Source: Himantopus leucocephalus | Lineage: Eukaryota > Chordata > Aves > Charadriiformes > Recurvirostridae | Assembly (NCBI GenBank): GCA_003993805.1 | Contig: RSEF01000003.1 | Span: 43,902,438 to 43,966,437 of the forward strand | DNA: 64,000 bases | Reading direction: 5' to 3' | Shown here: in pieces, positions 1-12,115 of the stretch | Position numbering within the stretch: the first letter of the stretch is position 1 | Layout: each line of letters opens with the position of its first letter | The notes under the pieces: generated by a model | Seen by the model: the letters and a program-made list of their open reading frames with translations, nothing else | What the model was told of the DNA's origin: nothing | Databases searched by the model: none | Program-made: the position numbers and the translations under genes

Positions 1-1997
1 TCTTCCATCTCTTCCCTAATTCTTCCCCAGGACATTCACCAATTAACATAATGAAAAGTGTGATTTTCTGCACACTCCTGATCATCCAGAATTGGCTGGG
101 GCAGCACAGGGACAGATTTGAAAAGTGTTCACGCACTTCATTGTTACTGATTTTTACCATTGTTATATACAAGATTAGGTAATGATGTTAACTAGTTGAA
201 GCAATCACAGGGAGCAAGCTTCGAGGTTTAAGCAGAGAAGCATGCAGTGCAGACTGGGTTTCCTGAAGAGCAAAGCTGTAGTCTTGGGCAATTTCCTTTA
301 GCCTTAGCTGTATCCTCCAGGGATTAAGAATGGCTTGAGGAGATGCTGTGAGATTTAATTATCTCAATTTCCCAATTAGTTTCCCTGTGATTTTAAGAGA
401 ACCAGGATTATGCTTAAGGGTAGTAAAGGCCTTTTAAATATGGACAGGAATATTAAATGGAAAATTGCATAATTGCCCTCTTTCACATAAATTTCTTTTG
501 GTGAAGACTTTCTTTTTCTTTAGCGAAGGAGAAAGACGTCATCTTGCTGAAGCCCCCATCTGGAACACAGGAGATGTGGGTTTACTTCAACTTCTTTTAT
601 ATGACTTTGGGAGCAAGGTTCAAGGAGGCAACTTTAAATACAGTTTATAGGAGAAAAGAACTTGGCAAGGGTCTGTTTGAGGAAACTGAGTGATCAGACC
701 ACTTCCTTTCTCTCGATGCCTTCATCTCCTGGCCTAACTAGTTCAGATGAGGTCTGTCTTGTAACCTTTGGCTCCTGTTGAAGCAACCATGCCTATTCTT
801 TACTACTTTTCCATTCTACCAACAGAAAATTATCTAATAGTATTATGTTGCAAAACTCATTCAGCTGCACAGCCTGCTTATTAGCGCTCACTGTGCCCTG
901 CAAGTATGCTGTGTGTCCTGGCTCCTCTCGAAGAGGCGTTTATTTCTCTCTGTTGGTTGTTGTTCCTTTTCATTCCTTTGAGGGTTTCAGGAAGGCTTTC
1001 AGATTTGCTTCATTTTTGTGGAGATATTCAGGAAGATGGATTCTTCTTCCCTATCCTTATTTCTAGAAGGAAGAAGTTGTAAGTAGTACTGTTAGGCCAT
1101 GGTCCTAGCCTGTCTTATATTTTTTCCTATGCTGAAGTTTTACATGGGTTGACAGAGAAAACCGAGTACTGGCCAGTACAGTAGATCACATGATTTTTCT
1201 TTTGTGTTTTGCATACCACTGTGACCTTCATGTGTCCTTAGAAGCAGGTCAGGCTGTATTGCCTCTGGCAGCACTTCTCTCTTGCCCGTAAATAGCAAGC
1301 CAGCAATTACAGAAAGCCATGGTAATTTGAATTGCTAATATAGGCTTGGTATGTAACTCCACAGCCACCCAGGAGAATAAGCTTTAATGACTTTCTGCTA
1401 CTATCCCATCTCTTGTTATCACTTCTGTAAATACATTCTACATTGTTTCTGTGATTAGTTAATTCTTATACATGGAAGTTGCACGCCTTGTGTCATTTTT
1501 CATATGGTTCTCAAAAGCAGATTGATCAGGTGTCTCTTAGGAGCACGTCTGCCATCAGCAGCTACTGTTGCAGTTTATACAGTGCTGATGAGTCGTACAA
1601 TAACAATTTAAAAAGGCTAGTTTTCTCAAGGTGTAATTCCTCTCTATGCTGTATTGTCATTGCCAATTTTTGCCGGACCTGGTCTCCACTGCATATGCCT
1701 CTGTGCCTGTGTGCAGTAACACTCTATTTCAGTAAGTATTCTGGGGACATATGTCATTCACACCAAAAGTTCATCATATTCTTGCACGTACGCTGTGCCT
1801 TATGTTGCCTTTTGAGGTGTTTGTAGAAAACTTGCTCTGTCTTTTGGTGTAAAAGCATACAAGGATGATCGCTTCATTTTCAGCATTTTAAAGCAGAGAA
1901 GTCTCTTCTGGGGAGGACATTTCAGTTCCTTTTCTCTGTACAAGGACATGGAGATGAGCACGGGCTGACAAGACTGGTATGAACATTCCTCCAGAGT
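1..1997. other. Unique non-coding sequence, no feature seen
   Basis: AT-rich single-copy-looking DNA. The longest open frame (115 codons, 1479-1826 plus) shows no recognisable domain, has no plausible splice context and resembles random open sequence. I see no repeat family, RNA gene or promoter signature here. Confidence 0.6.
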
Positions 1998-2296
1998 TCC
2001 CTATGCCTGCATGCCTCTGCATTAGTTGTATCTTATTTTCAGTCTTTCTCCTAGTGATACTATTTATATGATCTTCAAGTTCTCTCAAATTTCAGTTCTG
2101 CTCCTTGAGCCCCGTGAATGCTTTATGTAGCCTTTAATTCTGATCTNTCCCTATGCCTGCATGCCTCTGCATTAGTTGTATCTTATTTTCACTCTTTCTC
2201 CTAGTGGTACTATTTATATGATCTTCAAGTTTTCTCAAATTTCAGTTCTGCTCCTTGAGCCCCGTGAATGCTTTAGGTAGCCTTTAATTCTGATCC
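1998..2296. repeat. Tandem near-identical 149-bp copies around a single N (likely false duplication)
   Basis: Copy 1 is 1998-2146 and copy 2 is 2148-2296, each 149 bases, separated only by an N at 2147. By eye they differ at five positions (for example AGTGATAC versus AGTGGTAC, and TTTATGTAG versus TTTAGGTAG). Equal length, a one-base gap symbol exactly at the junction and about 3% divergence are what is expected when two overlapping contig ends, perhaps the two haplotypes, were abutted instead of merged. A real tandem duplication is possible, but the N at the junction argues against it. Confidence 0.85.
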
Positions 2297-5200
2297 GTTC
2301 TTGTCCTTTCAGGACACTGTCAATAGATACTTTGCCCTCTATTCCTTCAGGTAGCTGTGATACTTTCTTCCAGGGGAAAAAAAAAGTACCAGGAACAGAA
2401 AACCGCAGAGTAGTCTGTAACAATATTTGCTCCCATATGGCATATTGGAAGTGCATATTGATCTCTCTTTATCTAGGTGAATGTGCCAGAAACATCAAAA
2501 AATGTTTAACACTGTTTAAAAATGTTTAAAAAAAATATGTTCTGCTAGTTGGATGCAACTGTATTTATAAAAAATGTCAAGTCCTAAATATATACTTCAG
2601 TGATTTACTACTTCTTTCTGCTACAGCTAGTAAATTCTGTTAATTATTAAATGCAGTTAGTAAGCTTTTTTAAAATATTGGTAGAGTTAATGACAAAGGA
2701 TATTCATGGTAGCATGAATTATTGGGCAGTAGAGTGCTAAAAATTTCATTTTCTATGCCCAGTATACCTGACCCATTAAAGATATCTGAGAATTAATTTT
2801 GTGTACATTTTTTCGGTTCTTTTATTGTATTCCCTATATGTATTCCCTAAATCAAATCCAGAACTAAGCGCTCTCTAAAAAAAAATAAATAAATCTGATA
2901 TTAGCTCTCTGTTTCGCAGAGGTAACAATCTTCCTTTGAGCCATGATTTTTTTGTTTGTTTGTTTTCTCAATTCAAAATCAAATCATTCCCATAGTAGCA
3001 ATTGGATCCTTCATATCCATTCTCAGTTTTTCTGGGTTTTTGTCCTCTAAATTCTGTCTTTTTCAGACCCTGGGTTCAGCTGGATGTAATTCGCTTCTAG
3101 TGAAAGAGTTAATCTGGGTGTTTCAGCTCTCGCAGATAGGGTTCCCCCCCATAGAATTCTGCCCCACCACCTGTGCTGCCTCCTGCTATACAGCATCAGT
3201 GCATTTGCTGGGTGGGTCTCACTACACATGGTTCCAAACATGTGCAAAACTATTAATTTTCTTGCAGTGTTTTCCAAATGCTGGAAATACGCTCCCAAGT
3301 TTTCCACACTGTTTTTTCTTTGTCAATTCCTAGCAGCTGGCTTTGTGAGGTGTCTTCTGAAGCTTTTTGGTCTATGGTAACTCTGTTTTTCCGTTTCATT
3401 TCTCACAGGTGCTTCTCATACTGTGTTTTCATTTTCTGCTGAAGGAATCAACAGCTTGACAACCTTTCCTGTGGAAAAGCCCATCCCTTCAGCCATCTGG
3501 TCTCACCATGAATCTCTGATACGTGATTAAGGAATCTGTCACATCTGACTTAATTTAGTCACAAATACATAGCTGTAAAATGTTAAAAGGGTTCTTCTGT
3601 TACTGAACTTCCAGCAGTTTCCTTTCTTTTGGAAGAGAGTATTTCTGAAACTTGTTTCTGTTGGTTTCGTGGCGCTGCTGGCACTGACTCCCTAAGCTGG
3701 CTGGTGACTGAGCCTGTTGTGGGGATGAGTCACTCTATCTCCTCTGTCTATCCCACTCCTCCTGCAGTGCGGCTGGTGAGCGGTGCGTGCTGCTGACAAG
3801 GCAAGTCCACCCTGTCCCCCTCTTGCAGCCCCCCTGTGCCCACAGCTCAAGACCTTCAGCTCGCTTCAGGGCTGTAGGTACTGTTGTGGGGAGCAATGTG
3901 AGTAATTACACGTGGCATCTTCGCTCTCGTGGTATGCAGATGCTGTCAGCCTTCCCCGACCGGAGACTTATTAGATTTGTGAAGTGGTGAGGAGTGTAAA
4001 AACAATTACTGTATTGTTTAGTTAAAGCCAGCGCTGTACAAAATAGTTACGAGTGCAGTGTGTGTGCACCAGAGGAAAATGGTTTAATAGGTTACAGAGG
4101 TGTACAATGGGGAGAATGAATTCAGCAGCATGTGATTAACTGCCTAAGATGAAGACCATGAAAAGAAATACTGCTTTTCTACAAGGCTTCTTTGTAAGTT
4201 ACAGCACTTTCTGTGTTGTAATAGAGAAGTCTTTTTAGAAAGCTAATTAAAAATTTATCTGTAACGATATTTTTTTTTTGGAAAGGCTTGGAAATGTTTG
4301 AGTGCTAAGAGTATTGAAGATGTGCTGGAAGAAGAAAATCATACCATTTTAAGGGAGAGACTTCTTTTGGGCATTCCTCATGGACTCCTTTTTTGCAAAT
4401 GTTAAAGCCCTGCAGTCTGGTTTTCCTGTGCACGTTGTAATAGCTTCACATGGCATCACAGCACAGTCCTAATTTGAGAAATGAAAATGCACCTTTCCAC
4501 AATTATTAAATGGAAAATATTTGTTATGTAACTCGTACATGGTTATGTTGACGTAGCACTTTGGATTTTTACTTAAACTCTGTTGAAAAGTTTCTAATAA
4601 GGTTTCAGATCTACTGCAAATAAAGTGATTTGTTTTTTATAAACCTCTTTTTTTTCTTCCCTTTGCTGTCCCATACTACTTCCTCCCACTTAAATCATGT
4701 GCTAACTATATGCATATTTTAACACGTGACGTAAGCATGCAGTAAATTAATGACTTCTTGACAAAATGTCCTTACAGAAGAATGGATACAGAATGCAAGT
4801 ATTGGTTCATCTTTAGCCCAATATTATCTGAGGACATTTTTCTTCTCATGGTGCTTAGGAACAGCCATAGGAGGTGGTAACAAATGGCATCAGCTGTGCC
4901 TGCGCAGGCTGCCGGGTGGGACCTGATGGAGATGCCCGGGGCTGGGGCTGCACCAGTGCCCCCAGCTGCCCTTGGCCAGTGCTAAACGAAGGAGTGTTAT
5001 CTCTTACCTCCCTTGTGCTGTAAAGCCCCTGGTGGCATAATACTAAAGTCTCGCCAAGGAGACAGTGGCATTTCTAAATGGCAGAATTACTATCTCTGCT
5101 ACAATCACTGCTGAGATCCTCTGTGACTACAGTGAGATACACAGAGCTGGTAGATGTGGGCAACATGCAGAGGAATAGCAGCGTATCCTTTCCCCTATTT

Positions 5201-5720
5201 GCAAAGGAATGCAGAGCCCTTGATAAGAGTTCAGTGCTGGAGCGAGATAATTAGCTGCAGCAAAGTTGAAGGTTTGATAAAGCACTCGCTGGGATTTGCA
5301 GAGCTGTCTGGCCCTCCCTGCCCCTGAGAAAAGACAAAACATTCCTTAAGGAGAGCAGACTAAAGGAAAAGGTTAGTTTGTGGAAAAAACAGAGTTATGC
5401 AGTAGCCTGAGAGCAACAGGATGGGCAAGGTAACTTCTAGAAGAAGGATTACCCTGTTTGCACCTGACACCTTCTCGACCACCATGTTTAAAATCACCAG
5501 TGTCTGGACTTGTACCCACCAGAAACTTGCCAGTCTCTTTTCGGAGCCCAACTGTACTTTTGGTCTCCACAATATCCTGGGACAGAGAATTTTAAAATGG
5601 AATCGGAAGGTACATAAATACGTACCCCTTTCTATGCATTTTAATCCTGAAGTCTGGTACCGTCAGTAGCCTTTTCTTAATTTTGTATTGTGATTTGTAT
5701 CAGTCCTTCCTTGCTTCAAA
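2297..5720. other. Unique non-coding sequence with simple repeats and two GC-rich patches
   Basis: Holds short simple repeats, an A-run passing into (TAAA)n at 2877-2894 and (TTTG)n at 2947-2966, and two GC-richer patches (about 3660-3860 and 4895-4985). Open frames here (up to 125 codons at 2956-3333) show no known domain. No interspersed repeat was recognised. Confidence 0.5.
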
Positions 5721-5785
5721 ATTTGATTGCCATCTCTTTGGGAAAAATGCAGTTTATTCATCTCTGAGGAAGGGAGAAAATTAAG
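5721..5785 (+). repeat. Local duplicate, copy 1 of 2 (65 bp)
   Basis: This segment recurs at 6571-6635. It begins ATTTGATTGCCATCTCTTTG and runs through AAAATGCAGTTTATTCAT. The first 60 bases differ from the second copy at five positions, and similarity stops at both edges, so this is a bounded duplicated block 850 bp apart in direct orientation. I do not recognise a repeat family. It could be a small segmental copy or two members of an unnamed dispersed repeat. Confidence 0.75.
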
Positions 5786-6570
5786 AAGTCCAGGCGGCTC
5801 CATAGTCTACCTCCACCAGTCATTTTCCAAAATGAAGAGCTTTGTATTGGCTAAAACAGTGCTGCAGAGGTTAGAAGGTGCAAAGTCAAATAACAGCAAA
5901 AGCATAGCTCTTTTTAGTATTTTTCAAGCTATGTGGCCCCAGAAAAAGCCACTGAGAGATGAATGAGCTGTCTCCTGCTTCCAGCACTGGTGGGGGCAGC
6001 CCCATGGCACGAGCCACAGCGGGTATGTCCGCGCTGTGCAGTGGTTGTACAGTTGTCTCTCGCATCTGATGGAGAAGGGCAGAGAACTGGAGAGAAGCAT
6101 ACTCTGAACCACCAGCTATGACCAGTCAATGAGCAGCATGATGCTGGAGCGCCCTTAATGGGAACCTTTGGAGGGCTGCCGGCAGCTAACGTGAGAAGGT
6201 GTGGAAGGATCAGCTGTCTCCACAGATGTGACAAGAGAAAAAAATGACATGAAGGAGGAACACTCATTACCCAAAGACTGACAAAGTGCTGAAATCTGAG
6301 AAATGCTGTTTGTTTCTCAAATGAACAAAACCAACACTGTGGGTTTTTTATTAAGTTTGTTTTTAACCAGAACCTCTGTTCAGATGAAACTGGTACTCCT
6401 ACTTACTGCTTTGCAGGAGTATTCATGACCGCTTCAAAAGCCTGTATCTCCTGTCAGATGCACAGAATCTAAATAGCAGTGGTGCGTTTTCATAACAGAG
6501 AATCATTAGATATTAATGGAATTAATTTGTTTAAGGACTACTAGGGCTGGCAGCTGTCATTGTGATCGAC
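5786..6570. other. Unique non-coding sequence between the two local duplicates
   Basis: No repeat or gene recognised. Overlapping minus-strand open frames at 5924-6267 (up to 112 codons) give cysteine/serine-rich translations without any recognisable motif. Confidence 0.5.
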
Positions 6571-6635
6571 ATTTGATTGTCATCTCTTTGAGAAAAATGC
6601 AGTTTATTCATCACGGAGGATGGGAGAAAATTATA
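6571..6635 (+). repeat. Local duplicate, copy 2 of 2 (65 bp)
   Basis: Direct-orientation partner of 5721-5785. It shares CATCTCTTTG, AAAAATGCAGTTTATTCATC and GGGAGAAAATTA with five substitutions over 60 bases. Flanks differ on both sides. Family unknown. Confidence 0.75.
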
Positions 6636-9600
6636 GAATTGGATTTTCTTCAGGTGCAAATAAATAAAAAGATGAAGTTAAACTCCACAGTTGACAGGAA
6701 CATTACAGAGACCCGCAGCACCTTCTTCTGCCTCCCTTTATCTCTGTGGCTGTCAGCATGATGGGAAACAACATATTTAAATGATCATGAGTTTTGGATT
6801 CTCTTTCCAGTGATTCTACAATATATTTATTGCTATCTTCTAAGAAGTTCTCCTTTTCCTGTGGAATGATTTCAGACTTTGTGCTTTTTGACTGACTATG
6901 GCTTAAAGAATCACCGCTTTTTACTAGCAGGCTTTAAAAGGCAAAGATTCCCAAGCCAGGTTAGGCCAGCTGTCCTCAACAGGCCCCTGATCTGTCCCCA
7001 TGATAAAAGACCTTACACTAAACAAACCGAGAAAGGTTCTTCCCAAGCTTCCTCTGCCAGAGGCCAGCTAGTGCTCTACAGGGGGAAGGTGAGTGTTATT
7101 AAAGGAAATAGGCTGATGCAAACTTTGTGCTTAAGGTATCAATGGTTTTGTTCTGTTAACGTGGGAATCTTGCTGTCTAATGAGATAACGTCTGCCTTCT
7201 GCCACCCAAAGCTAATTGAAATAAGGTCAAGCGGTAAAATTAGAATCTTCCCTGCTCAAAGTAAAACTCTGACCTTAAAAAGGGTGCTAAGAAGCAGCAA
7301 AGATTTCACTGACTTCCATGGTGCATGACAAAGGCCGATGTAAGAAACCACCTGTGGGTGTTCTTCTATTACAAAAAAAAACCAAACCAAATTTGGGCAC
7401 ATTTTATTGTTTTCTAAACCACCCGGTAATATTATTTCAATGTGACAAAACAGCAGACCATTAAAGGACGGCTCTTTATTTGTATTTCTATTTATAGAAA
7501 CGTGATTTTAAGAGAGTCAATTAGCCAGAGGTGAGAGGTATTACTCAAAACGTGGCAGTCATGCTTGAGGAGGTGAGACTGACTCCTTCCCCTCCTTCAG
7601 CCCCTGGATAAAACAAACCTTGGACTCATGGGGTTGTGTCACATGGTGTCTGCAGGAGCCTGTGCTGGTCACAGGAAAAGGCAGGCGGTGGCCTAGCTGC
7701 CAACACTGGCCACCGTGCTGAGCCCACCGTTGATAGATGAAGAGATGTGGAAATTGAAAAGGGGACTGACAACGGGGTGGTTGTTCCAGGTCGTGAGTGG
7801 GGAGAGGAGAGCTGAGCTGCTCCTACGGCTGCCCCCGACTTATCCCTGGCAGTTTGCAGAGAAGGGAGCAGAGTTTTGGGAGCTTGGCTGGCCTCTAGCC
7901 TGCCTCTGTTTCTTCCCTGGCAAACCCACCTCTACTCCTGCATCACGAAACCTGCCGCCGAGCACAGGCACGGCCGCAGCAGGCTGCTGGAGCTGGGGGC
8001 AGGCTCAGCCCTGTGCTGATGGAGAGCCGGCTCACCCACTTGGTGCCAAAGGCAGCCCATGGCTTGCAAAACCACTGTCCCCACTGCCACACGGCTAATA
8101 AGCCTGAGTTTTCCAGGACTCTGATTTCACCGCTAGCTGAAGCTTGAAAGGTCTTGCTGAATATAGCAGGAACTAATGCTGAGCGTTAGCTGAGGAGTAA
8201 GTTTGCGGTCTCTGAAACAGACTGGTGCTTTTCTCCTGTGCCAAACCATGGGAGAGCACCCCTGGGTAATGCTGTGCAATTCTGCAGTTGCCAAAAAGGT
8301 AATTTTTTCTTTTTTTTACTCTTGCTATTCAGTGTAAGTACAAATGCTTTCAAGCTGATTTCTTTGCAGCACAAATTTTCTTTCCAGTCAGTGTGAGGTA
8401 ATCTAGCAACAGCAGGGTCCAGCTGAGGGGAAGGTGCTGCAAAGCAGTAATTAATTAATCTAATTGAAACAAGGTTGGGCTTAATGGCCTGTGGAGCTGT
8501 GGTGGTGGGCAGGGTTGACACAGCTGATGGTTATGTTGCTTGGTGTGTGCTGTGTTCAGCTTGAGAGTCAAGGTACGCATGGCAGTCTTGCTGGGCTGTG
8601 GCTTGGAGGGCTTGATCTTTAGTAGCCTCTAAGTCCTTGGGTCTGTGGACATTGAGAGGTCTTTGGGTTTTCTGTCTTCACGGAAACTGGTGGGATTTAC
8701 TGAGCTGCAGGACTTCCAGTCTCCCATCTATCCCAGGGGAAGGTATGAGGGCAGCTGGGCAACTCCCCCAGTGTTCCCCTGCTGAGGGTTTTTTGTGACC
8801 TTATTTTTCTGCTGCTTGTTTTAGGCTCTCAAAGCCTGAATTCAATCCTCTGAGCACAGAAGTCCTCAAGGGGGTGTGTACGTTTGTGTGCACACACAGT
8901 TGTGTATTTCTACATGCATGTGAAGCTGTGTGTCAGTATGCGTAAGCATACACCATGTCCACAGCTTTTTAAATCACTTCAAGTTCTGAAAGGTCTTCTG
9001 CTACAACACTGTAATGAATGAAAAATACCATGTTTGTCTGCAAGGTATCAAGTAATATCTTCTCAGCTGGAGATCTCATCAAAGGATAAGGTAATTTATT
9101 TATTCTCCCTTCTGACGTTACGTCTTGTGATAGAAACAGTAATGGTTTATGGTTTGGTGTTTTGCCTCTTTAGAAATCTGTAAGCTCAAATGTTAAGAAG
9201 GTGAAATTTCTAGAGAGAGAAAAAGGGCAAGGGATGGAAGAGGAAGAGTGAAAGAAGCATTAGCACTTGCTGGCTCGCTTGTGAGCGCAGAGGGAGGTGG
9301 TGCTCTCTAGCCGAAATGAGCATGCCTGTATCCGCTTGAGTGGGCTTTGGGCTGGTGCCTGGGTCTACACGCGCTCTGTATTGAACCATGCTGGCTTCAG
9401 CTGATCGCTGCAGGGACCTAACTGCAGAGTCTGTGTGTGAGCACTATAGAAAAACACGTGTTAAAGCTCTTGTTTCTGTTCATTTCACCTTTCCTAGTTC
9501 GGGACCTTGTGCTAGCGGCAGATGTACAAGTCTTGACAAAAATGTTATTGTAGACTAAGCCTTTAAATCACGGGTGCTTCTGCAAAGTGGGACTGGCAAC

Positions 9601-9680
9601 CATCCAGCCCTTTTTGGGGTCATGTCAACATGTTTGTATGTTGTGTAGGAGAATGAATCTCGGTGGGATTGCTTAGGCGT
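6636..9680. other. Non-coding sequence with a GC-rich patch and a CpG-retaining AT-rich block
   Basis: About 7190-7500 is AT-rich with GCTAATTGAA, AAGGTCA and a perfect MEF2-type decamer CTATTTATAG (7488-7497), possibly regulatory DNA. About 7700-8090 is GC-rich and open for 127 codons on the plus strand, without a recognisable product. About 8870-8950 is rich in GT/CA alternation. No interspersed repeat recognised. Confidence 0.4.
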
Positions 9681-9970
9681 TATTGCAATGCAAATATTGA
9701 ATTATAATTACGCTAACAAGCACAAAAATGCAGTAGATGCTCTTTCATTTGAAATTAGAGCTCAACAGAGCTCCTCTCCTCAGCATGCCCCTCACGCAAC
9801 CACTATAGCAGTACCAATCTTTCTGTGGAGAGAAGAGGGAAAATGAATATTCAACAATTGTTTTAGTCAAGCCGATGCTACTGTGGACCCTGTTCTTTCT
9901 ATCTGGCTTGTTCTTTGAAATGCAAATTTTTAAAGAGCGGACAAATCGAGAGATGACAATCAATCTCTTT
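9681..9970. promoter_or_regulatory. Candidate conserved regulatory element (POU/SOX-type motifs)
   Basis: Seen directly: two octamers ATGCAAAT at 9688-9695 and 9920-9927, an AT-rich homeodomain-like run (TGAATTATAATTA) just after the first, and a perfect palindrome AACAATTGTT at 9853-9862 containing two facing SOX-type cores. The octamer is the known POU-factor site and ACAAT/ATTGT the SOX core. That they work together as an enhancer is inference from composition only. No conservation data are available here. Confidence 0.25.
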
Positions 9971-9989
9971 CTCGAGGGTAGGAGGAACA

Positions 9990-12047
9990 TTCAAAAAATA
10001 AATTTTTAAACCTCTGTTCTCTTTAAGATTTTTTTTTTTTTTCTATGGAAACACTGATAATATTTGTGGGGGAAGGGTATACAGAATTGTGTATGTATCT
10101 GGAAGCAAATCAATTCAACTAGGATCAGAGTAAGGTTTACTAGCTATATAGGAAGACATCTAGTCTTTCCCCTATCACCTCTGTGACTGCTCAAAGTTAC
10201 TTTTCCTCTGAGAAACTCCAGCCAGCCGCCCAAATGCTTCACCTTGTTGTCAACCCAAATAAATGCACTTACAGTCTTGAGTTTAGTCCTTCCACTATTC
10301 CCTCCTCCTGCATTGCTGACCCAAATATCTAGTAAAAAGTGATGGTTTCTGCTCAGTGCTGTCTATCCCTGTTTGGCCCATCAGCAGTGGAGGGGAAGCC
10401 CAGACCCGGGGGCAGGGAGCCCTGCCGGGGTGTGTGGCCGGGGCAGACTCACGCAGTTGGGCTGTGCGTGGGGGAGCTGTGTTTGGGCACTGCCACCCGC
10501 TCTGCCCAGCGTGGGCTCAGGCAGCGAAAGTGGCATGGGTGTTTGCTGGCGGAGCGACCACGCGTGACCTCTCCTCTTCTGGTGCTGTGCTTGCCCTCTC
10601 TGTGCCGCCTGCCTGTGGAGAGTGTGGATAGCTGAAGAGTGTGGGCCAGCGTTTCTCCAATATTTTTTTTTTGTCAGCCTCCTAAGTGCGTATTTTATTC
10701 ATGTTAAACTAGATTTGTGCACATCATCGCCTCTGTTCCTGGCTGTGTTGTGTTTGCGCAGCTCACCTGGCCTTGGTCTTCATTATCCCACAGTGAATAA
10801 TCTTGCTTCATCAGAAGAGGTGCTCAGCTGTTTGCAGCTTCTCTCAGCTTGTTGGTTTCAAAATGACTTGTGGTTATTTCTAGGAAGGCATTTAAAAAAA
10901 TGCATGCATGATTTTTTGGTTCTTTCTCTGATGAATACAAATCTTTGTTGTAGCTAAAAGGAAAATCAGCAGGTGTCTGAAAAGGGATGTTTGCTGACCT
11001 CTTTGTTTGACTTGTCTTTCATAATCCTCGGGTGCTTTACCAAGAAGAAATACCTAAGAAAACTTGGTCCTTTGTCTCTTTCTGTCTGATTAGTTTACTC
11101 TTATCAGTGAATGTTTTTTTTAAAACTGTATGACCTCTGTTCTTACACTAAAGAGGAAGAAGTCTGTTGTCATCTCGGAGATGCCAGGACACGTCGGTAA
11201 GATTGCATAAAACATAATTGCGCTTATTACTACTGAGCTAATCAATATTAGAACGAATCCATCAACTTTCAGTAACGTATTACACAGACTCCAATTTGTC
11301 ACAATCTGGCTATTTTCTCCACCCGAAAGACAAAAGATGTGCAAGAATTTTCTTTTACAATATATAGAAAATAAGGTCAAAAATGGTGGTTAAAAGGGTC
11401 TGTTTTGTCATCATCTGGACTAGCGTTGCCTCGAGTAGTGTGATAAAGATTCGTTAGTCACTAATAATGTCTTGAGACTCTCTGTCTTGAAAAGAGATTC
11501 TCTGTGGGAAAAATGGCTGCTACAGCTGTGTGTGTGGAGGTGGCATTTGTAAGAGTTGCTACTGGTTCGAAGTGTTGGGGAGCAAGTTACCTTCCTACCC
11601 AAAGCAAAATGTTTCTTAAAAAGAAGTATTTCACAGTAGATTCTGAGTGTGATAACATTGGTACTGGAAAACAGATATATAGGCAATTGCATAGTCTGCG
11701 GTCAGTGAAGAGGAAGAGCGAGCAGGAGTATGAGGAGAGACGTGTAGCTTCAGGTATTGTGTCTGGCACTACAGCGATGTTCCCTGAAGTGCCGTAGATC
11801 CAAAAGTATGTCATGAACGGTGCTAGCAACGTGTGAGAACAGGCTTCTCCAAACAAGACAGCCAAGTTTTATTACAGGAGAATACAAATCCAATGGTCCT
11901 TAAATCTTTTCCCCAAAAAATGAATTAATGAGGGGGAAGAAAGGTAGGGAATTAGATGGCTGTTTTCTGATGTGCGTATAGGCCACAAGTCTTGTTTGTG
12001 CAATGTGAGCTGAACCATATTATTTTGCTAGAACATAAAGCAGAGTC
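9990..12047. other. Non-coding sequence with one GC-rich patch
   Basis: A T-run lies at about 10028-10042. About 10375-10640 is GC-rich with some CpGs, and all three plus frames are open for 64-98 codons, which is expected from composition; none gives a known domain. About 11120-11380 is AT-rich but keeps several CpGs (see findings). A 97-codon plus frame at 11504-11797 is unrecognised. Confidence 0.4.
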
Positions 12048-12115
12048 ATGGAACTGGGGCTCTGGCTTTGTGACCTTGGTCAGGTTATACGTTTCTGTTC
12101 CTCTAAAGCACAGCT
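12048..12115 (+). repeat. Possible ancient MIR/L2-type SINE/LINE tail relic
   Basis: The stretch around TTTGTGACCTTGGTCAGGTT followed by TTTCTGTTCCTC resembles the conserved core shared by MIR SINEs and L2 LINE tails, whose usual form runs 'tgtgaccttgggcaagt...' into 'tctgtgcctcagt'. The match is short and diverged, so the family call is tentative. It could be a chance match in a T/G-rich stretch. Confidence 0.45.

Noticed and set aside
6879..7328. 149-codon plus-strand open frame, the longest without N
   Set aside because: The translation shows no known domain, no conserved pattern and no start or splice context. A frame of this length is not exceptional in 64 kb read six ways.
7715..8098. 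127-codon open frame in a GC-rich patch
   Set aside because: GC-rich sequence has few stop codons; no recognisable motif and no supporting splice sites.
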